From Marthasterias glacialis (taxonomy: Eukaryota > Echinodermata > Asteroidea > Forcipulatida > Asteriidae): a stretch of DNA of 64,000 bases. The notes below the pieces were generated by a model. The model made no database searches and had not been told where the DNA came from. It saw only the letters and a program-made list of their open reading frames with translations. Of this stretch, positions 24,501 to 39,500 are shown piece after piece (within the stretch, counting starts at the first letter, position 1; each line of letters begins with the position of its first letter). Location: the NCBI GenBank assembly GCA_911728455.2, contig OU452230.1, forward strand, positions 918,300 through 982,299. Reading direction: 5' to 3'. Position numbers and translations under genes: made by a program.

Positions 24501-27500
24501 TAACATCGTTTGCACTCGTTTCCTGTGTTGTGTTGCCGTGGCGACCAAACATGGTGGTGCAATAACACTGGAGGTGCCTGATTTCTTTATTTTGGATGTT
24601 GAGAGGTTTAATGTTTGTGTAACCGAAGGAAGAGGCAGTGAAAACTTTGACGAGGAATTCCCGACGAAAGATGTAGGCGGATAAAATGGATGAAGACGGA
24701 CAAAGAACCAGACAAAAAGGAAGGAAGTAGAGTCAGAAATTAAAGAAAATATGATTAAGAGCAGTATATTTGAGGTCAGATATGGAATAGAAAGATTGGC
24801 ATCATGCAGCAAAGACGGAGAATCTTTACAACGGCATGGTAAAACAACCTACTACAAGCAGTTAAAAGACAGCTTCCATTGGATCCAGAAATGTAGGTTT
24901 GCAGAGTTACAAACACTAGATGTTCGGGTTTTGTGAATAGTAGATAACAATCAAAGTCTAAAGAAATTAGATTTATCGTAATGACCTTTCAAATCACAAG
25001 AGCTCCATAACATTGTGCTTTTTTATTTGAACTTCTGGTTTTGGACGGGAAGCCAAATTCAATTCAGGTCATCATTGTATATAATATTACTGGTTTTATT
25101 GAACCTTTATGCAAACATCAAACCAAATGAGTGATTTAAAAGCATTACTTGTATGTGAAAGTGTGATCCATAAATTAACGGAAGTGTTTTTTTTTTTTTT
25201 TGGCGTTCCATACCTAACACTAGGCGTGTGTGAAATTTCTTTAATGTACAATGTCTACACTGTATGTGCTGTACACAAATTGGGTACTAGTATAGTTCTT
25301 TATTAATATGGGTCAATATGTACGTGTGCTTTAACATCCGATTTTGACCGGAAGTAAAGGTCAAACTGGTATCATCTCAATGTAACAATGTAAAAGTTTG
25401 AGCAGGCTCAAAGGTCTACAAGTAGATGTACAGATTGTGATTATATGATAAGTAGTTGTTCAGATACAACTTTTTTGGAACTTTCAACTGGGGTCATATC
25501 TGAGTAAAAATTGTAGGGCCTTCAAAGACCTACAGGTTGGCGAAAAGATTATTATGTGACATATGGTTACTGAGCTATGATTTTGGGGTTTTAAATGTTA
25601 AACTTTGAATTATGTAAGTCCCCAACAACTGACGACTTCATCATGAAGTCACTACTTTTGAAGATCTAACTACGTGTGAAGTTTTAAGGTTATGTGAGCT
25701 TAGAGGGGAGAAGAAGTATGAAAAAAAAGAGAAAAAAAACTGGGAGAAGAAAAAGTAAAAAAAAATAATAATAAAAAAAAAAAAAACAAGGGAGAGAAGT
25801 ATAAAAAAATAAGTAAAAAAAAAAAAAAAAAAAAAAATTAAAAACCCAAAACAAAAACACAATGTGTTTCGAGTGTTGCTCTGAACACCTAAATTTTTTG
25901 GCTGTTTGTAAATTGTCCTCAGATTGCAGGGTTTGTATTATATTTGCTTTTACCAGCCAGCCAGACCAGTAAGCTCATCTTGTTACAAGTCGGCCAATAT
26001 GTTAACCTGTCAACAATTTGTATTCCTTTAGAGACACCCAAGATATTTAGTAAAAAGGTCTACTCATAACTGTAGCTGTTGACCCAATTCACGTGACATC
26101 ATCATCACAATAATCTTGGTTGCGCCATTTTGGAAATCAATGTCTCCATGTGCTATACAGTGTAGCGCTCATTTTAGGCGACGTGGCGTCTACATGGATA
26201 CCTTTTGACTTCCAAAATGGTGAGCATGGCACAATCGCTGTGTGTGACATGCGTGCAAGGTGTCAATACATACTAGTTGGCTGCAATTATGACTTGTCTA
26301 TACATGTACATCTAACTGGAATTTGTGCAGTACACCTTTACACCACTGTTAAGGGGTAGCAATGAGGCTAGCAGTCATTGCCGAATACGTCAATAAAAAT
26401 GATACAAAGGAAGACTACAAGGAGAACAGATTCAACCTTTCAATCTGTCAATCAGGTTGAAAGCCATACGTACCTTGAATTTGTTGATTGCTTGTTTGTG
26501 TGTCATTCCCTCCAGTGAGTCAGCATTTACAGCCAATATCTCATCACCTGTTTGCAACAGTTACACATCAACATGTTTACAAAACAAAACTTAGCAGTTG
26601 TACACAAACTGTCAACTTTTAATTTGCCATTACACGTACAAGACTTTGACGTTAAAGATTATGAAATATTTATAAAAAAAAAGTAGGCCTCTAAAAAGTA
26701 ATTTACAACATAATTGACTCCTGCCTCATTGGCTTCTTAAAAAAAACACCTCAAATTTAAATGAGATTTATTTTATTTGTGCTCCATCAAATCTTTTTAC
26801 ATTGAGGTATTCATCATACTTTCAGCAGCACATTTTCAAAAACAATCATGTTGTTTTTATTTTAATCCTATTGTGTACAAAATTTATAGAGCTGCAGAAC
26901 ATACTTTTTTCAACTAACTCAAACTTTTTTTCCCTTCACACAGTGTGAGAAATGGCCTCTCCTATGCAAACTCTTGAGGGCGCACTATATTATGGATTGA
27001 ACCTTCATAAGAACAAAACTGGGAGTAAGAATAACCACTCTTACCTTCCTTGAGTCTATTATCACCAGCTGCAGCTCCACTAGGGAAGATGGTCTTGACA
27101 AAGATGCCCATCTTACCCTTGGCAGAGTCCTCACCACCAACGATACTAAAACCAAGACCCTTCCCATAAGCCCCCTTGATAAGAGAGATCTGCTGTACAA
27201 CAGACAGGGTGGGGGACATCCGACCAGTAGGTGTGGGGGAAATTTTAAGGTTGTCATTCTTCTCCACCTGTTGGCATATAACAAATAATAAATTTTGTTG
27301 GAATGAAATAATCATCACTTCAGTGTTAGGTCTGTCTGAGAGGATAATTCATTGATCTTTGAAACAAATTTATTTTAATACCCACAATTTACTGTTGACA
27401 ATTTGACCACAAGTCGAAAAGAATGAAATAACTCATGTAAAAAAGTACTTATCTAAAAGGGCTGGTATCTTTACGAAATCCCTGTACAACCGTTTCCAAC

Positions 27501-30500
27501 AGATAGACAGTTAAATACATCCAGGGAATGATTTCATCCAGCAATTTTTCAAAGCAAAATATTTAGACTTAGAATGTTTTGTGCACACTGAATGTTAATT
27601 AATATTGAATAGCAAATGATGATTTGTTTTTAGTAGCAACTGATACATGTTGTGTAGTTTTTTTTACTATGCTATACAAGGGAGAATTGTTCACAGACTT
27701 GTCCCTGAGAATCTTCCATTTTTTCTCGTCGAGCCTGACGGGATTATTTTCTCAGAATTGCCAGAATCATTTTCTTTGAGAGTACCACTGGCACACAGAA
27801 ACTCTGACTTGACAAAGCCAAGAGAACAAAGAATCCCTTTGAAGCACCAGGATTGTTGTTTTCTCTATCAAGAATGTCAAATTCATGCACCGTGCATCGC
27901 AAAACCTGAGCCGTAGCCTGCCAAGGATTGTTCCTAAAACTGGAACAAAGGCTAGCTATTCAGTTCACTCGAACTTAAAGTACCACCACTGAGCTGAAAA
28001 CAAAGGAATAAACAATGGCAAAACCCTCTCGTAATCCTTTTCTTGGAACAAAAGACCCCTGCATAATGAAGAAATTTGGTGACATTTTCAGCACCATGTC
28101 CTCAATGTGTGGTTGAAACGAAGCGTTAAACGGCGAGTGCTTGCTCTGTGCACACTTCGTAGTGGAATGTCCGGGCAATTTTTGTTCCGGCCTTCGAATT
28201 TAACACAAAAACAATGGTGCGTATAGACGTCATCTGGTGGCAAATGGTTAAGACACCATGAACTATATCACCCGTTCCATGCCCTGGTGCTCCCTTAAAA
28301 TTTTTAAGACAAGCTGATTCTTATGTTTGATGGAAGTCTCCCTTCTCTCCAAGAAAGTGTCTTTGCCCCCCCCCCAAAAAAAAAAATCCAAGACCTTTTA
28401 TTTCAATAACTTTGTGTATTATTTTCATTCCACTAAATTAACGATCATAAAATAAATAAACAAAATAGCTTTTAAAGGTATGTGTTTGCTGAAACTATGT
28501 AGGGAGCCAGTACAAGTTCATGTATAGTAGAATGTATATGACGTATTGATTAGCAACCTGTCAATACTAGTTCTACCTAAACGTTCTAATACCATAAGCC
28601 TCTTAAAACCAAGTAAGCTTGAACAAGAAGTACACATCTGTTGATCCTCTCTTTCACAGTCTTTCTTTCTTCAAAAAGAAAACAACACTGACATGTTCTT
28701 GGTACCAGTATAAGCTTGGCACTATCCCTATAAGCTCCTTGAAGAAAATCATCAATTTGAGTAAATTATGACTTCTATCACCATCATATCCTGCTAATAT
28801 CACTGGACGCCAGATGGACAAATCCAAGATGACACTACGTAACATTCTTTAAATCCAAAGAAAGCTCCTGGAGTCACAGATGGTGATGTTGACTGATCTC
28901 ATACCACACTTTGTTAATTTAGAAGACAATCTGATCAACTTCAGGCCCATGGCTCTGATATTTTTACAGTTTACGTCTGATTAAGTTTCCGCTCTGTCAG
29001 CTTTGCCCTCCAAACACAGGATATTTTTCTTTTGACGAGAACGCTACTCTCGTTTCCCTAGCGCTCTGGGGTTCTGGTTAGTGAGTTCAAAAACATCGAA
29101 AGTGTCAGAGCTATATAAACAATTTGTCACCTTAGTGGAAAACTTTTCCGACCCGTTAGAAACAAATGATTAAAGAGGCAAAACTTATATTCTGATCTGT
29201 ATTACCGAGGCAAAACTTACATTCCAATCTGTATTAAACAAGTTGAAGAGGCAAAACTTACATTCCAATCTGTATTAAAGAGGCAAAACTTACATTCTGA
29301 TCTGTATTAAAGAGGTAAAACTTACATTCTGATCTGTATTATTTATTGAAAAAAAAACAGAAGCCTGATTGGTGAAACATTTTTCCTGAGGAGTTGGCCG
29401 GCAAAGTCAACAATTCTTCATATCATACATCAGTGAGATGTCTTTAATGCAAGACTTACATCATATTACACTTACATAGTTCTCTCACACGAGCCAGTTA
29501 AAACACCTGTCAATAGATGGGTTGCGCATGACGTCAACAATGAGAAAAATCAGCCATCTTTGATGACAATGATGACTGCACATTTTTAGCGCACAACTGT
29601 GTCTTTTGGGTAAGTGTTGCATGTGGCACGCGTGCGTTTCATAAACTCCTTCCATGATTGGTCGGTAAGCAACTCAAGCTGTGTTGAAATTCACAGACCT
29701 TGGCGTGGTTACAGGCCAAATTAGAAAATAGAAATTTTCATCAGAGATGGCGCCTATTGCAACCCATCTATATCAAAAGTGGTGTAGATTACTTGACCAA
29801 TGCTACCCAAAGCTACATACAAATCACTGTCTGCACAGATTATTCATATGGCTTCAAAATCACTGCAAATGACAATGTTGCCAGGAAGAAAAAAAATCCA
29901 ACAGACAGGTGAAAATGCTTTAGGACTGGTGAAATGGCAAGCTATTTGGTCCCAATGGCTAGTGACTGAAACAGTTAAGGGGCAATCTGGCTAATTACAG
30001 AACCAAATTTTTTCTATCGCACCCCAAAACTGTAGGTCTGTTGATTCACAGGGTCTTTCAATTGTCACCAAGCCAACATTTCCTTCAGAGGTAATCAATG
30101 TCTGGCCTACAACTGTTCCAACCTTGCAATAATTTTTCTCAACTGTAAATCATTTCAACTTTACATTGTTTCAACCATTCCGCTGATGACTAAACAAATT
30201 ATAGCCATTAGCCTCAAAGAAATCCTTGAGTGGCGCGGTAATTTATGTTTCTGTAAGTCCTAGATGTGCGTGACTGAGTAATTAAGTTGACTTTGGGTTA
30301 TGCCTATGCTGAATGTGATAAGGTTATGTGTCAGCAAAGTCTTGCCTTAACACTCTTGTTCATCATGAACTGTTTCAGCTGTCAGGCAGGGATAAGATAC
30401 GTATATGTTGGACATGACTGAGAGAGAAAAAGGAGATATCTGTACTTGATGACAGTAGAAGTGGCAACCCCATGAGGAGGGCTGGTGGGAGGGGCTGAGG

Positions 30501-33500
30501 GGTGGGGGCTTGAGCACCAATTACTACAACCAAGAGAAAGCTCACTCTTAATTCCAAAATGATCCAGAGTTACGAGGGATTTAAGATCGGGAAAATATAA
30601 ATTGAAAAACATCTGGATTATTATTTTTGTTCAGAAAAAATAATTTGTTCTTTGTTCACCCAAAATTTTTAATAAATTTAACTAGTTAGTTTCTGACTGG
30701 CACCCCCTGAATAAAGATATTGACAAATTAGGAAGACAGCCAACATACATGTAGGGCTAGATAGCTCAGTTAGTAGAGTGCTGATCCAGAGGTTGCAAGG
30801 TTGCAAGGTGAATAACTTTATGAAAGTGGTCCTAAATCACTTACTAGATGAATGTTATGATTATGAAGGACTCCAGGAAACAGGTGTTTAATGAAGGATT
30901 TCCCACTTTCGAGCAATGAAGTGAAATTCACTCTCCAGGTGCTGACATGACCCAACTCAGACCTAATCTTCTTGCAAACTGCGAGACAAGATTCAAACTG
31001 TGTCTACGGTAAAAGATTATAAGGCTTTTTTAAACCACAAACTTTCCGCTTCTGGCTTTTAAAGTGTCGGCCAGAGTCGCTACTGCCTGCCTGATGAAAA
31101 GGCAACTGTATTAAATGCAGTCAGGTTCCCTACATGAATACATTTAATCCTAATTAAATGGACTATCACATTCCAAGCACCAGACCATTTATACAGCCAT
31201 GGAAATTAGAAAGTAAGGCCGTGTCCAAATTGCCGGCTATGGCTACGGCTTGATCGCTGTGTCATCATGTGTTGAAATATAGGACATCCTTAGCAACAGT
31301 CGTAGCCACTACAGCCTAAGTAAACAATACAAAATTTAAAAACAAGTCTGTCTTACAGATTACATTATAACAATTTTTTTTTTTTTTTATGCCACTGAGA
31401 AAAAAAGAGAAAAAAAAGAGAGGAAATCAACTGAGGCCTTGCTTGCCTGTTTATGAAAGTCTCGACATGGTTTCTTGGAATTCATTCAAAAATAACCTAA
31501 TTATAAAAGATTGAGGTTTGTCAAAGTGTCTTAACACATTATGTGTAAGTCAATCAAGGCAGTGATTGACCAATACACATTGACCTATGTGTAGGTCATA
31601 TCATGGGTGGACAACTTTGTCACAATTTAATCAAAATTCACTGCAAAGTAAAAAACAATTTTTTCCCCCCAAATCAACCACAGGCCAAGGTAAATGTATG
31701 ACTATAGGTTTCAAGGTGTAAATTGGAACTAAAGTTCTCAAACTATCCCTCATTAATGTTGATTGCTGGTGACACTTCTATAATAACCTCAAACCTGCTG
31801 GGGACTTGGGATGAATTACTTAAGGTGAATTTGTTGATGAAGAATGTGCTTCAAAATAATCAGAAATGTACATGGTAATAAAAATGATCTCTCAGCTATT
31901 CAAGTTGTGTTTGTTTCAAAGTTAGTTAGGGGAAAGCGCCCAGACTGAAGTGGTCAAGTCAAACACCCTTGGCTGACCAATCAATTATAGTTAGCCTTAT
32001 CAGGCTGTGTTGCATATGCTTAAAACCATCATCAAGAAATGACAATCTTGTCTGCTAAAGGCCTTCAGTGAAAGAAGCCAAGAGATTGCCAAAGCCAAGA
32101 TTTTCAAACAGTTTCCTCTTCCAGGTACTGTCCATGTCTTTATCCCAATGCCTCTTAGCCATCTGTATCTGGTTCCTTGGATAACCAATGTCCGTTATAG
32201 TTATATTTCTCCTCTCAAGAATCGGGACCACACTATATTTTCTTTCCAGTGTATGTTCGGTTGTATTTGTTTAAAATGAAGAAAAACAAGAAAGCTATCC
32301 TCTGGTGAAACGTTTGGCAAGAGAGCAAATTTGACTTATCATGCACGATTGATTCTTAAGCCTTTTTAATGATTTAAACACTGCTCACAAATTTACAAGT
32401 CGAGTTCTAAAAACCAAAACTGTACTTTAACACTTTCTCTCCCGCTATAATCTGACGGACATATACTAGCCTAGGAACAATAAGGCATCCCTTGAGCCTT
32501 AGCTATTTTAAATCTTCTGGGATTTAAGGAGGCGGGACATCTGCCCATCATCGTGTTCTCAAGGTGACAAAATTCCGAGCCGAGAGGAAATTTCACTCAC
32601 TGGCCTTGCAGAGCGAGAGAGGGCATGGGGACCTGCTATGCTATATGGCTAACAAGCGAGTCCTTCCTCTCAGGGATATGACCAATTAGAGGGAAACTGG
32701 GACTCGACGCAGAGTGGCACGCAACTGGGGGCCAAGGGGAGCCCTCGAGCTGGGGGGGGGAAGTAGGGAAGTAGGGAGGGGGTAATTAGAGTTACTCAAC
32801 AACAAGACCATTGCTGTTATACCCTCAAGACATTGCACTCTTGTTCCAGTTTGGAAAGCAACTGACCCCCTTCATCAGAAAAACCAAACCATCTTTTTGA
32901 GTACGTTATGACTTGTACCCACACATGCTCGTCAGAACTTCCTCCACCATGAGAGAGATCAGTGATTACTGAGGGACTGCCTTCCAGTGGATGACGTCTC
33001 CTCGACATGAAGAGAAAGCCTCTGTATGTCTTGAGGATGACATATGTTGGTAATTAGTAGTGATAAGAAGCAATCTAAAGCAATCTTACTCGGTCTTACT
33101 AAAGCAATCTTACTCTTAACAGCACATGGTGTAATGCAAGAAATGGATCCGCACATGCCACATGGATTTCAAAATGGAGGTCAAACATTGCAAAGTCTTA
33201 AGAGATAAACGTTCAAGACTTTATTTTTTTGCGGGGGCAGATGTTTGGTTCAAAACGATACTTACTTCAACATGAAAATATTTCCTTTTGAGCAGTGGTT
33301 GTAGGAAAATGGGTCAAGTTAAAGGTGCTATTGCACTGTGTTTTCCCTAAACAATAATGGCGATGACTTCTTACAGAAACTGCTCTGGAACTAACTTTAT
33401 AAATATTAATAACAATATTGGACATTTATATGGAGCCAGTATCCGCCAATTTATTGTTACTCCTTATTACCCCCGGTGACTGGGCCATTTATTTCATTCC

Positions 33501-36500
33501 TTAAACCATCTCAGCTCCCTTGGGAGTATACAGCCTGTGCTGCCAAGCGTGTAGCGCACCAAGCTAAATCAATCACAAGAACCATCTCTACCCTCACAGG
33601 TATCCATTTACTCCTGGGTGAAGAGAAGCAATTAGAGTGAAAGTGTCTTGCTCAATGTCATTTAAGTGTCACAACAAGGATTCAAACCCTCACCCCGATA
33701 GCTTAACCACCAGAACTTGAGTCTGGTGCCATGACAGGCCCTGATCATTCCAACTACTGCAGTCTACCAGTTCGGCTTTTAATTTACTATTCCATTAATT
33801 TTCTTGAAACGAGTGATTTGTGTTGAACATCTCTAATATCATAATCTCTGGTTAAAACATCTGGATACCAGTGAAAAATTCAGTCAAAGTCTGGAGGTCT
33901 AGCTAGCTAGTTTATTCCTTCAAACCATTACATGTAAACTTCTACATCTGAACTTCTATCTGTTCATTTGAATTCAACTCAAGTCCCATACACATGTATT
34001 TGTTAAATGAAAATTGCCCAACACAAGACTAGAAAGCCACATATGATGCTTAGAAAGGATTTACAAAGAAGGTGGAAAAAAGTTAGAGGGAGCAAAGACA
34101 TGAACCATTTCAAAGATAGGGGACTATCAAAACAACGTTTAGTCTTGCTAGCTCGTCACTAAAAAATTCAATCCAATTCAATTAAAAAAAACTTTATTCA
34201 TCCTAAATTAGACAATAACAAGAGATTGTGCACAGCTCCATGTTAAAAAGACAAAATCAAACTTGATAGACAATACAACTCTCAACAGTTCTATGTAGTT
34301 CAAAACAGCGTCTTTGCAACAAACTGTGCACCCATTTACTGCATCAACCCTGCACACTTTCGCAAAATCCCCAATCTAAATCCCTCTTTTGGAGTTGCAG
34401 AAAGATTGTGTGAGGATAAACGAACATCCAGTCAAGTTAAATCAATCTCCTTCATCCTTCTGCTCCCAGCTGTGGCTTAACTTCAAGGCAACAGAAGTCG
34501 AGCAACTTGACTCCAAACGCTAAGTAATCCAGAACAATAATCCTCATTGCAATAGTGACTCAATGTACAATGAACAGCTGGGTCTTCCTCTACCCTAAAC
34601 TCACCCGTGATGAAGCAACAAAGTCAACTAAGAACAAGGAATTTGTCCAAAATCAAATACAGTCCACAGCTAGACACTTATTTCTGCTGACAGGCACTTT
34701 GTATTGAGTTGGCGTGTGGTGCATGCTAGTCATTTGGTTCTGAACTTTTTTCTAGTGAACAAACGCTGAAAATCATTTCAGTTGTTAAACTGGCTTTTAC
34801 ACCACCCAACCCCCCCCCTCCCTGTCCGAAAAGAGAAAAAAAAGGGAAAAAACTAAGGAGTAAGCATGGGCATGTTTAAAGTTCACTTCTTCCGTCACAA
34901 GCTAGCGGGATCAGTTAGCTTGCAGGGTTTGCCGTTAACTTTCTTAGCGACTGGCCAGCAGGACCAGATATCTTGTCGATTCACCAGTCCGCCAGCTTTT
35001 CCACTGGCCAATATATGGAACGAAATAGGGATACTTTTCAACACTGAACTAGCCAGCCGGACCACTTGGATGAGTTTTGACTGGTCCTCAGTTGTTTTAA
35101 CTGGTATTAGGCCAGCGGACCACTGTCAAGGGAGAACGCTGGCTTGTAATGTCACAAGTCTATCAGGTTCTTCTTTGGTCTGTATTTGAAGGTTCGTTTT
35201 GTAATATATTCAATTGCAGATCTTGAATTAGACATATCACGAATGATATGGTTGACATGTTGCTATGGGCAAAAGTTGAACTAACCACCCAGACCGCTTA
35301 GGCATAATTGTTATTGGTCCTCAGGCGTGTCAGGTGATTTAACTTGCAGTAGGCCAGAAGACCACAACTACTGTGAGAGAATGCTGTAGAAAATAAGAAA
35401 TGAACACAGTCTTAAAACAAGATGGAATTGAACGGACAAACCTTATGAGGTGATGAGCCGTCAGGAACTGCTAGCCTCTTCACACCCATCTCTTGCTGCG
35501 TCTCTAAGCCAGTTTTCCTGTCAGAACAAAATCAAAATGCATACAACAGGGAAATTACTTACTGCATTTTTCTTTATAAATAAACCGTTAAAACTACTTT
35601 TTTTGAGAGCGTAATGACATCGCATTAAGGTTTCTTAAAGCTACATGAATTCAACTGACAAGACCACCAGGATGCATCATTATTCACACTAACAACCAAC
35701 CAATTTCTTATAAATTTGCAAAACTCTTTTGCTAAAGATAAGGGAGTTATTTTGAGAAACCAATTTGTCAAGTTTTAATGTGGGAATTACAAAGTATACA
35801 TATGTAACAGATGATGGTATCACTACCAATCTGTGAAAGTTTATTCACTATAAGCAGACATATTTTTTGACAGTTTTCAGTTTGAAAATTTATTGATGGT
35901 TTGAGAATAACTGTGTAGCAATATTTGGGTTTTTGATGACCAAGTGTGAAGAACTTAATATTGTAAATATCAACTGTTGCTTAAGTAGGTTTTGGATGTT
36001 GTCACAACTATTTAACAATGATTGTTTTTACTACAATGGTTGAGTATTTCTTATAATTTGTACCACAATGGCTAAGAGAGATGCTAGAGTGAAGGTGATG
36101 ATAGCAACTCCATTTATGTGCCCTTGTCATAGTTTGAGGACAAGGCAGACACCGACAACAGGTCTATGCCAAACAATGATGAGATGGATGATGATGATGA
36201 GAGAGATGCTACCAGTACAGGTGATGGTGACAACTCCAGCTATGAGCTTCTGTTACAGCTTGAGGACAAGGCAAACATGAACACACGTTTATGATGATGA
36301 CGAGATAGATGCTAGGTGGCAGCAGTGTCACCAGGTAACTCAACTGTGCTTTAAATTTGGGCCAAGATCCCACAATGACCATTTGTCAACGACCAGCTGA
36401 TATTAACTGATACTCATTCTCAAAAACATGTGTTGGGTACCAGGCAATACCAGCCTCCTGTCAACAAATGGTCATTGTGCGAACTTACCCTGTGTGTCTG

Positions 36501-39500
36501 CTGCCACCTAGTGTGTCAAAGTCTCCAGCTGTATAGCAGTCCTCCGAATGAGTGATTCTCACAAAATTGTTGAAACCAAAGTAAGCGTTTACTTGATGGT
36601 ATTAAAAGTACACTTCTACCGATGTTTTACCGCAAGGTTTTAATTTATCGGGAGAAAGAAAGGAGAATCTGAGGATTTAGATGATGAAACTTGGCACTAA
36701 TGTACCCAGGCATATCCCTAGGGGATAAGAACATCCTCTCTAAGGGAGAGATTAAGGATGCAATACAAGGGTGTTAACACTTCCTTCTCGTCAAACAAAA
36801 TAAATTATTGGAGATGGATTCAGGACAAGGAGAAATTTCAATCTTCATCAACGTCCAGCGTGGAAGGGATGTTGGGCTTAGGAAGTTTTAAATGCTTGCG
36901 GTTAAACGCTAATATGCTGCTCCATATCAATCAGAATCATGTAACCTGTTGTAGCTAAACATAATGAGTGGTTAGACTTTGATGAGATTGACATGCCTGG
37001 ATTCCAAGCTTAAGGAAGGTTGGGTACCGATACTGAACTGAAACCCACCAATTCATAGGATGGGTTCTTGAAGACTTGGGTTCAAGACTTGATAGAGGTA
37101 AAATGTCCTAGTATGAAGACATAGCCCAATTTTATAGAGCTGCTAAAGTGCAAAAAAAAGTAGCTAAGCACAACAACATTATGCCTACCAAAATAAAAAT
37201 ACCAGCCAAAATACCATGTCACATGTACCATATGTGTAAGTGACTGGTATCCTGCTTACTTTTGCTTAGCAGAAAACTTTTAAACAATATTTTTCTGCTT
37301 AAGTAGCTCGAGGGGCTAGTGGTTTTTAAACATCACAGTGGCAGCTTGGTGAGGTTAGCTGGATTTCGGCTGATTATACTCTCTCCAGATTTAGAGAAAG
37401 TACACCACTGAAAATATTATATTACATGTACTGTGATGTGACATGTATGATAACAAAACAGTTCTATCATACATGTATATACTGTTAACAAGTGACTTCT
37501 GACTGTAGTAGACGTGTGCATCATAACTGTTTACATTCAAGTAGTGAGAATGGTATACTGGTTTGCTCCCTGCCTCTCATCTCTGTGGGACCTGGTTCGA
37601 ATCCCCCTTCAGACTGTAGTGGACATGTGCATCACAACTGTTTACATTCAAGTAGTGAGAATGGTATACTGGTTTGCTCCCTGCCTCTCATCTCTGTGGA
37701 ACCTGGTTTGAATCCCCCTTCAGACTGTAGTGGACATGTGCATGGGACGGGCTCTAGACATTATCGACATGGCAGAGTGCAATGCTCCAAACATTAAGAC
37801 TTATCTCATCACTGATTCTTCTCAGAGCCATCACTTCTTCCAAGAAGAGATTTGATACACATTTCCTCTCACCTTCACCACCATGCAAAGCTTCACATGT
37901 TAACTTATGAGTGATGAAAACTTGTTTTATATTGATGTAGATCTTTGAATAAACTGAAAGCAAAAATGTGAGCTGTAGCACAAAAACTTTCCCTCATACC
38001 ATCCTCCTTGCTACCCTTTCCTCAAATCATTATCAAATCTGAATGACTAAGACCCTCCCCCTTACCCCACTGCATGTATTTAATTTCTCTGACCAACTCA
38101 GCGCAGTGCATATCCTCTTCGGCCACAGGCACTAATTAACCATCCAGCAATGATTGGCTTGGTAAGTTGGCATTTTACCAACTCTCAAGTTACCAAGTTG
38201 TACCATGCAACGGGACAATACGCTGAGCCATTAGTTGTCGCTATTTTGGGATAATCAGCAGTGACTTAAAAAAAATGATTCACAAATCTAAAAATACTTT
38301 ATTAAACTCGCATGGAATGGCAATATTTCTGATTCTAATTAGAGATCATGTATATACATTATTTATCATTTCATCTGTCTATAAATCAGTTGTCAGCAAT
38401 GCTTTGAAATTGGTTTCAGACAGAAATCACATGACTTTTTTTATTGCCGAGGTAATAGGGGATACTTGTACACATGCAGCTATACAGTTTTTTTCCCCTC
38501 AAAACCTGCAGCCACGTTTTCAGAAAGTATTCTTGGTTTTCTTTTGGAGTGATAACTTTAACAAATATTTGTAGTTGATAATATCTTTGATTAACTATTT
38601 GTCCTACATCTTCATCTGGGACAAGAGAGCTTTTAACATTAACTTTTTATTACGGAATGCAGCCCTTTAAAACAACCCAGTCAACTTGAAATTGTAACCC
38701 CAAATGATTACTACAAAAACTGATGTACTTAGCAAATGTTGGTGATGGAGCCAGCCGTGTTTACCAGTTTACAGCATGGTGTTTTGGATGAAAACCTGCT
38801 TATGCTTAGCAAAATATCTAAGTGCTTAGCAAATCTGAAAACGTTGTTAATAAGAAGAAAGTATTACAAAGAGTAACCAGTATTTATTTGGGGTCTATTC
38901 ATGGTCAATTTGGGGAACCCTTCTGGTGCCTTTTATTGAGGGCCATCAGACTGCTGGGTCATACAGCTATGACGCAGAAGAAAGTACCTAAAAAAAAACC
39001 CAGTAAAATTGTGAAGTCTGGAGGGGACATAGTGTGATAATGTTCCATTAGGCATCCCTACGGCACTGTTCCCATCAAGAATAACTCTGGAAATATGATA
39101 CCTTTTCAACAAGTAGAAGATGAGGTCAGGGTATACAAGCAACTCATGTTACACATTTGTAGTGAGGGAGTAAAAAATGATTTTATAACTAGGCGAGAAC
39201 ACATGTATAAAATAACGGCAGGTTTAAAGTAAATCAATTTCAGATCTCAGCGGAAGCTCTCAAATTGATTCCAAATTTCCTGCCGAGTGGAGACTTTCCA
39301 GACTATCTAGATCTAGGCTCTTGAAGGAATTTTGTAAGATTCGGTTTCAAGGGAAGCAGTGCATTCATTCAGGTGTCAGACCTGTCAGTGGGGTGAAGTT
39401 TTGTTAACTACAACCGTCCCAGCTTGATGGAGAATGGCCTTCTGTGGAGGCGAAGGGGGGTAGGGATTGAGCGGGTCGCGCTAGGTGGACATCGAGAGGA

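Larger units (their letters stand above)
22683..26473 (-). other. PDZD2: Intron inside PDZ1 with homopolymers
   Basis: 3.8-kb intron. It contains a G25 run (24409-24433), T-runs near 23807-23824, an A-rich block (25711-25845) and a MITE-like piece near 23985-24190. A moderately GC-rich patch at 26060-26360 contains the inverted words gcgccattttgg and ccaaaatgg but no clear termini. 23160-23460 is non-repetitive by eye. Confidence 0.55.
27268..35441 (-). other. PDZD2: 8.2-kb intron with repeats and a possible alternative first exon
   Basis: Contents: a 5-copy 32-bp tandem repeat (29171-29342), a 259-bp MITE (29513-29771), tRNA-like SINE pieces (30753-30811, 33471-33745), a MITE piece (31215-31316), a GC-rich patch (32520-32790), a coding-like segment (32919-33008) and a diverged repeat pair at 34900-35190 and 35280-35400 sharing words such as gccagcggaccactgtc. 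The rest shows nothing I can name. Confidence 0.5.

Noticed and set aside
29160-29345. CRISPR-like regular repeats
   Set aside because: Units are directly tandem with no unique spacers, in an animal intron.
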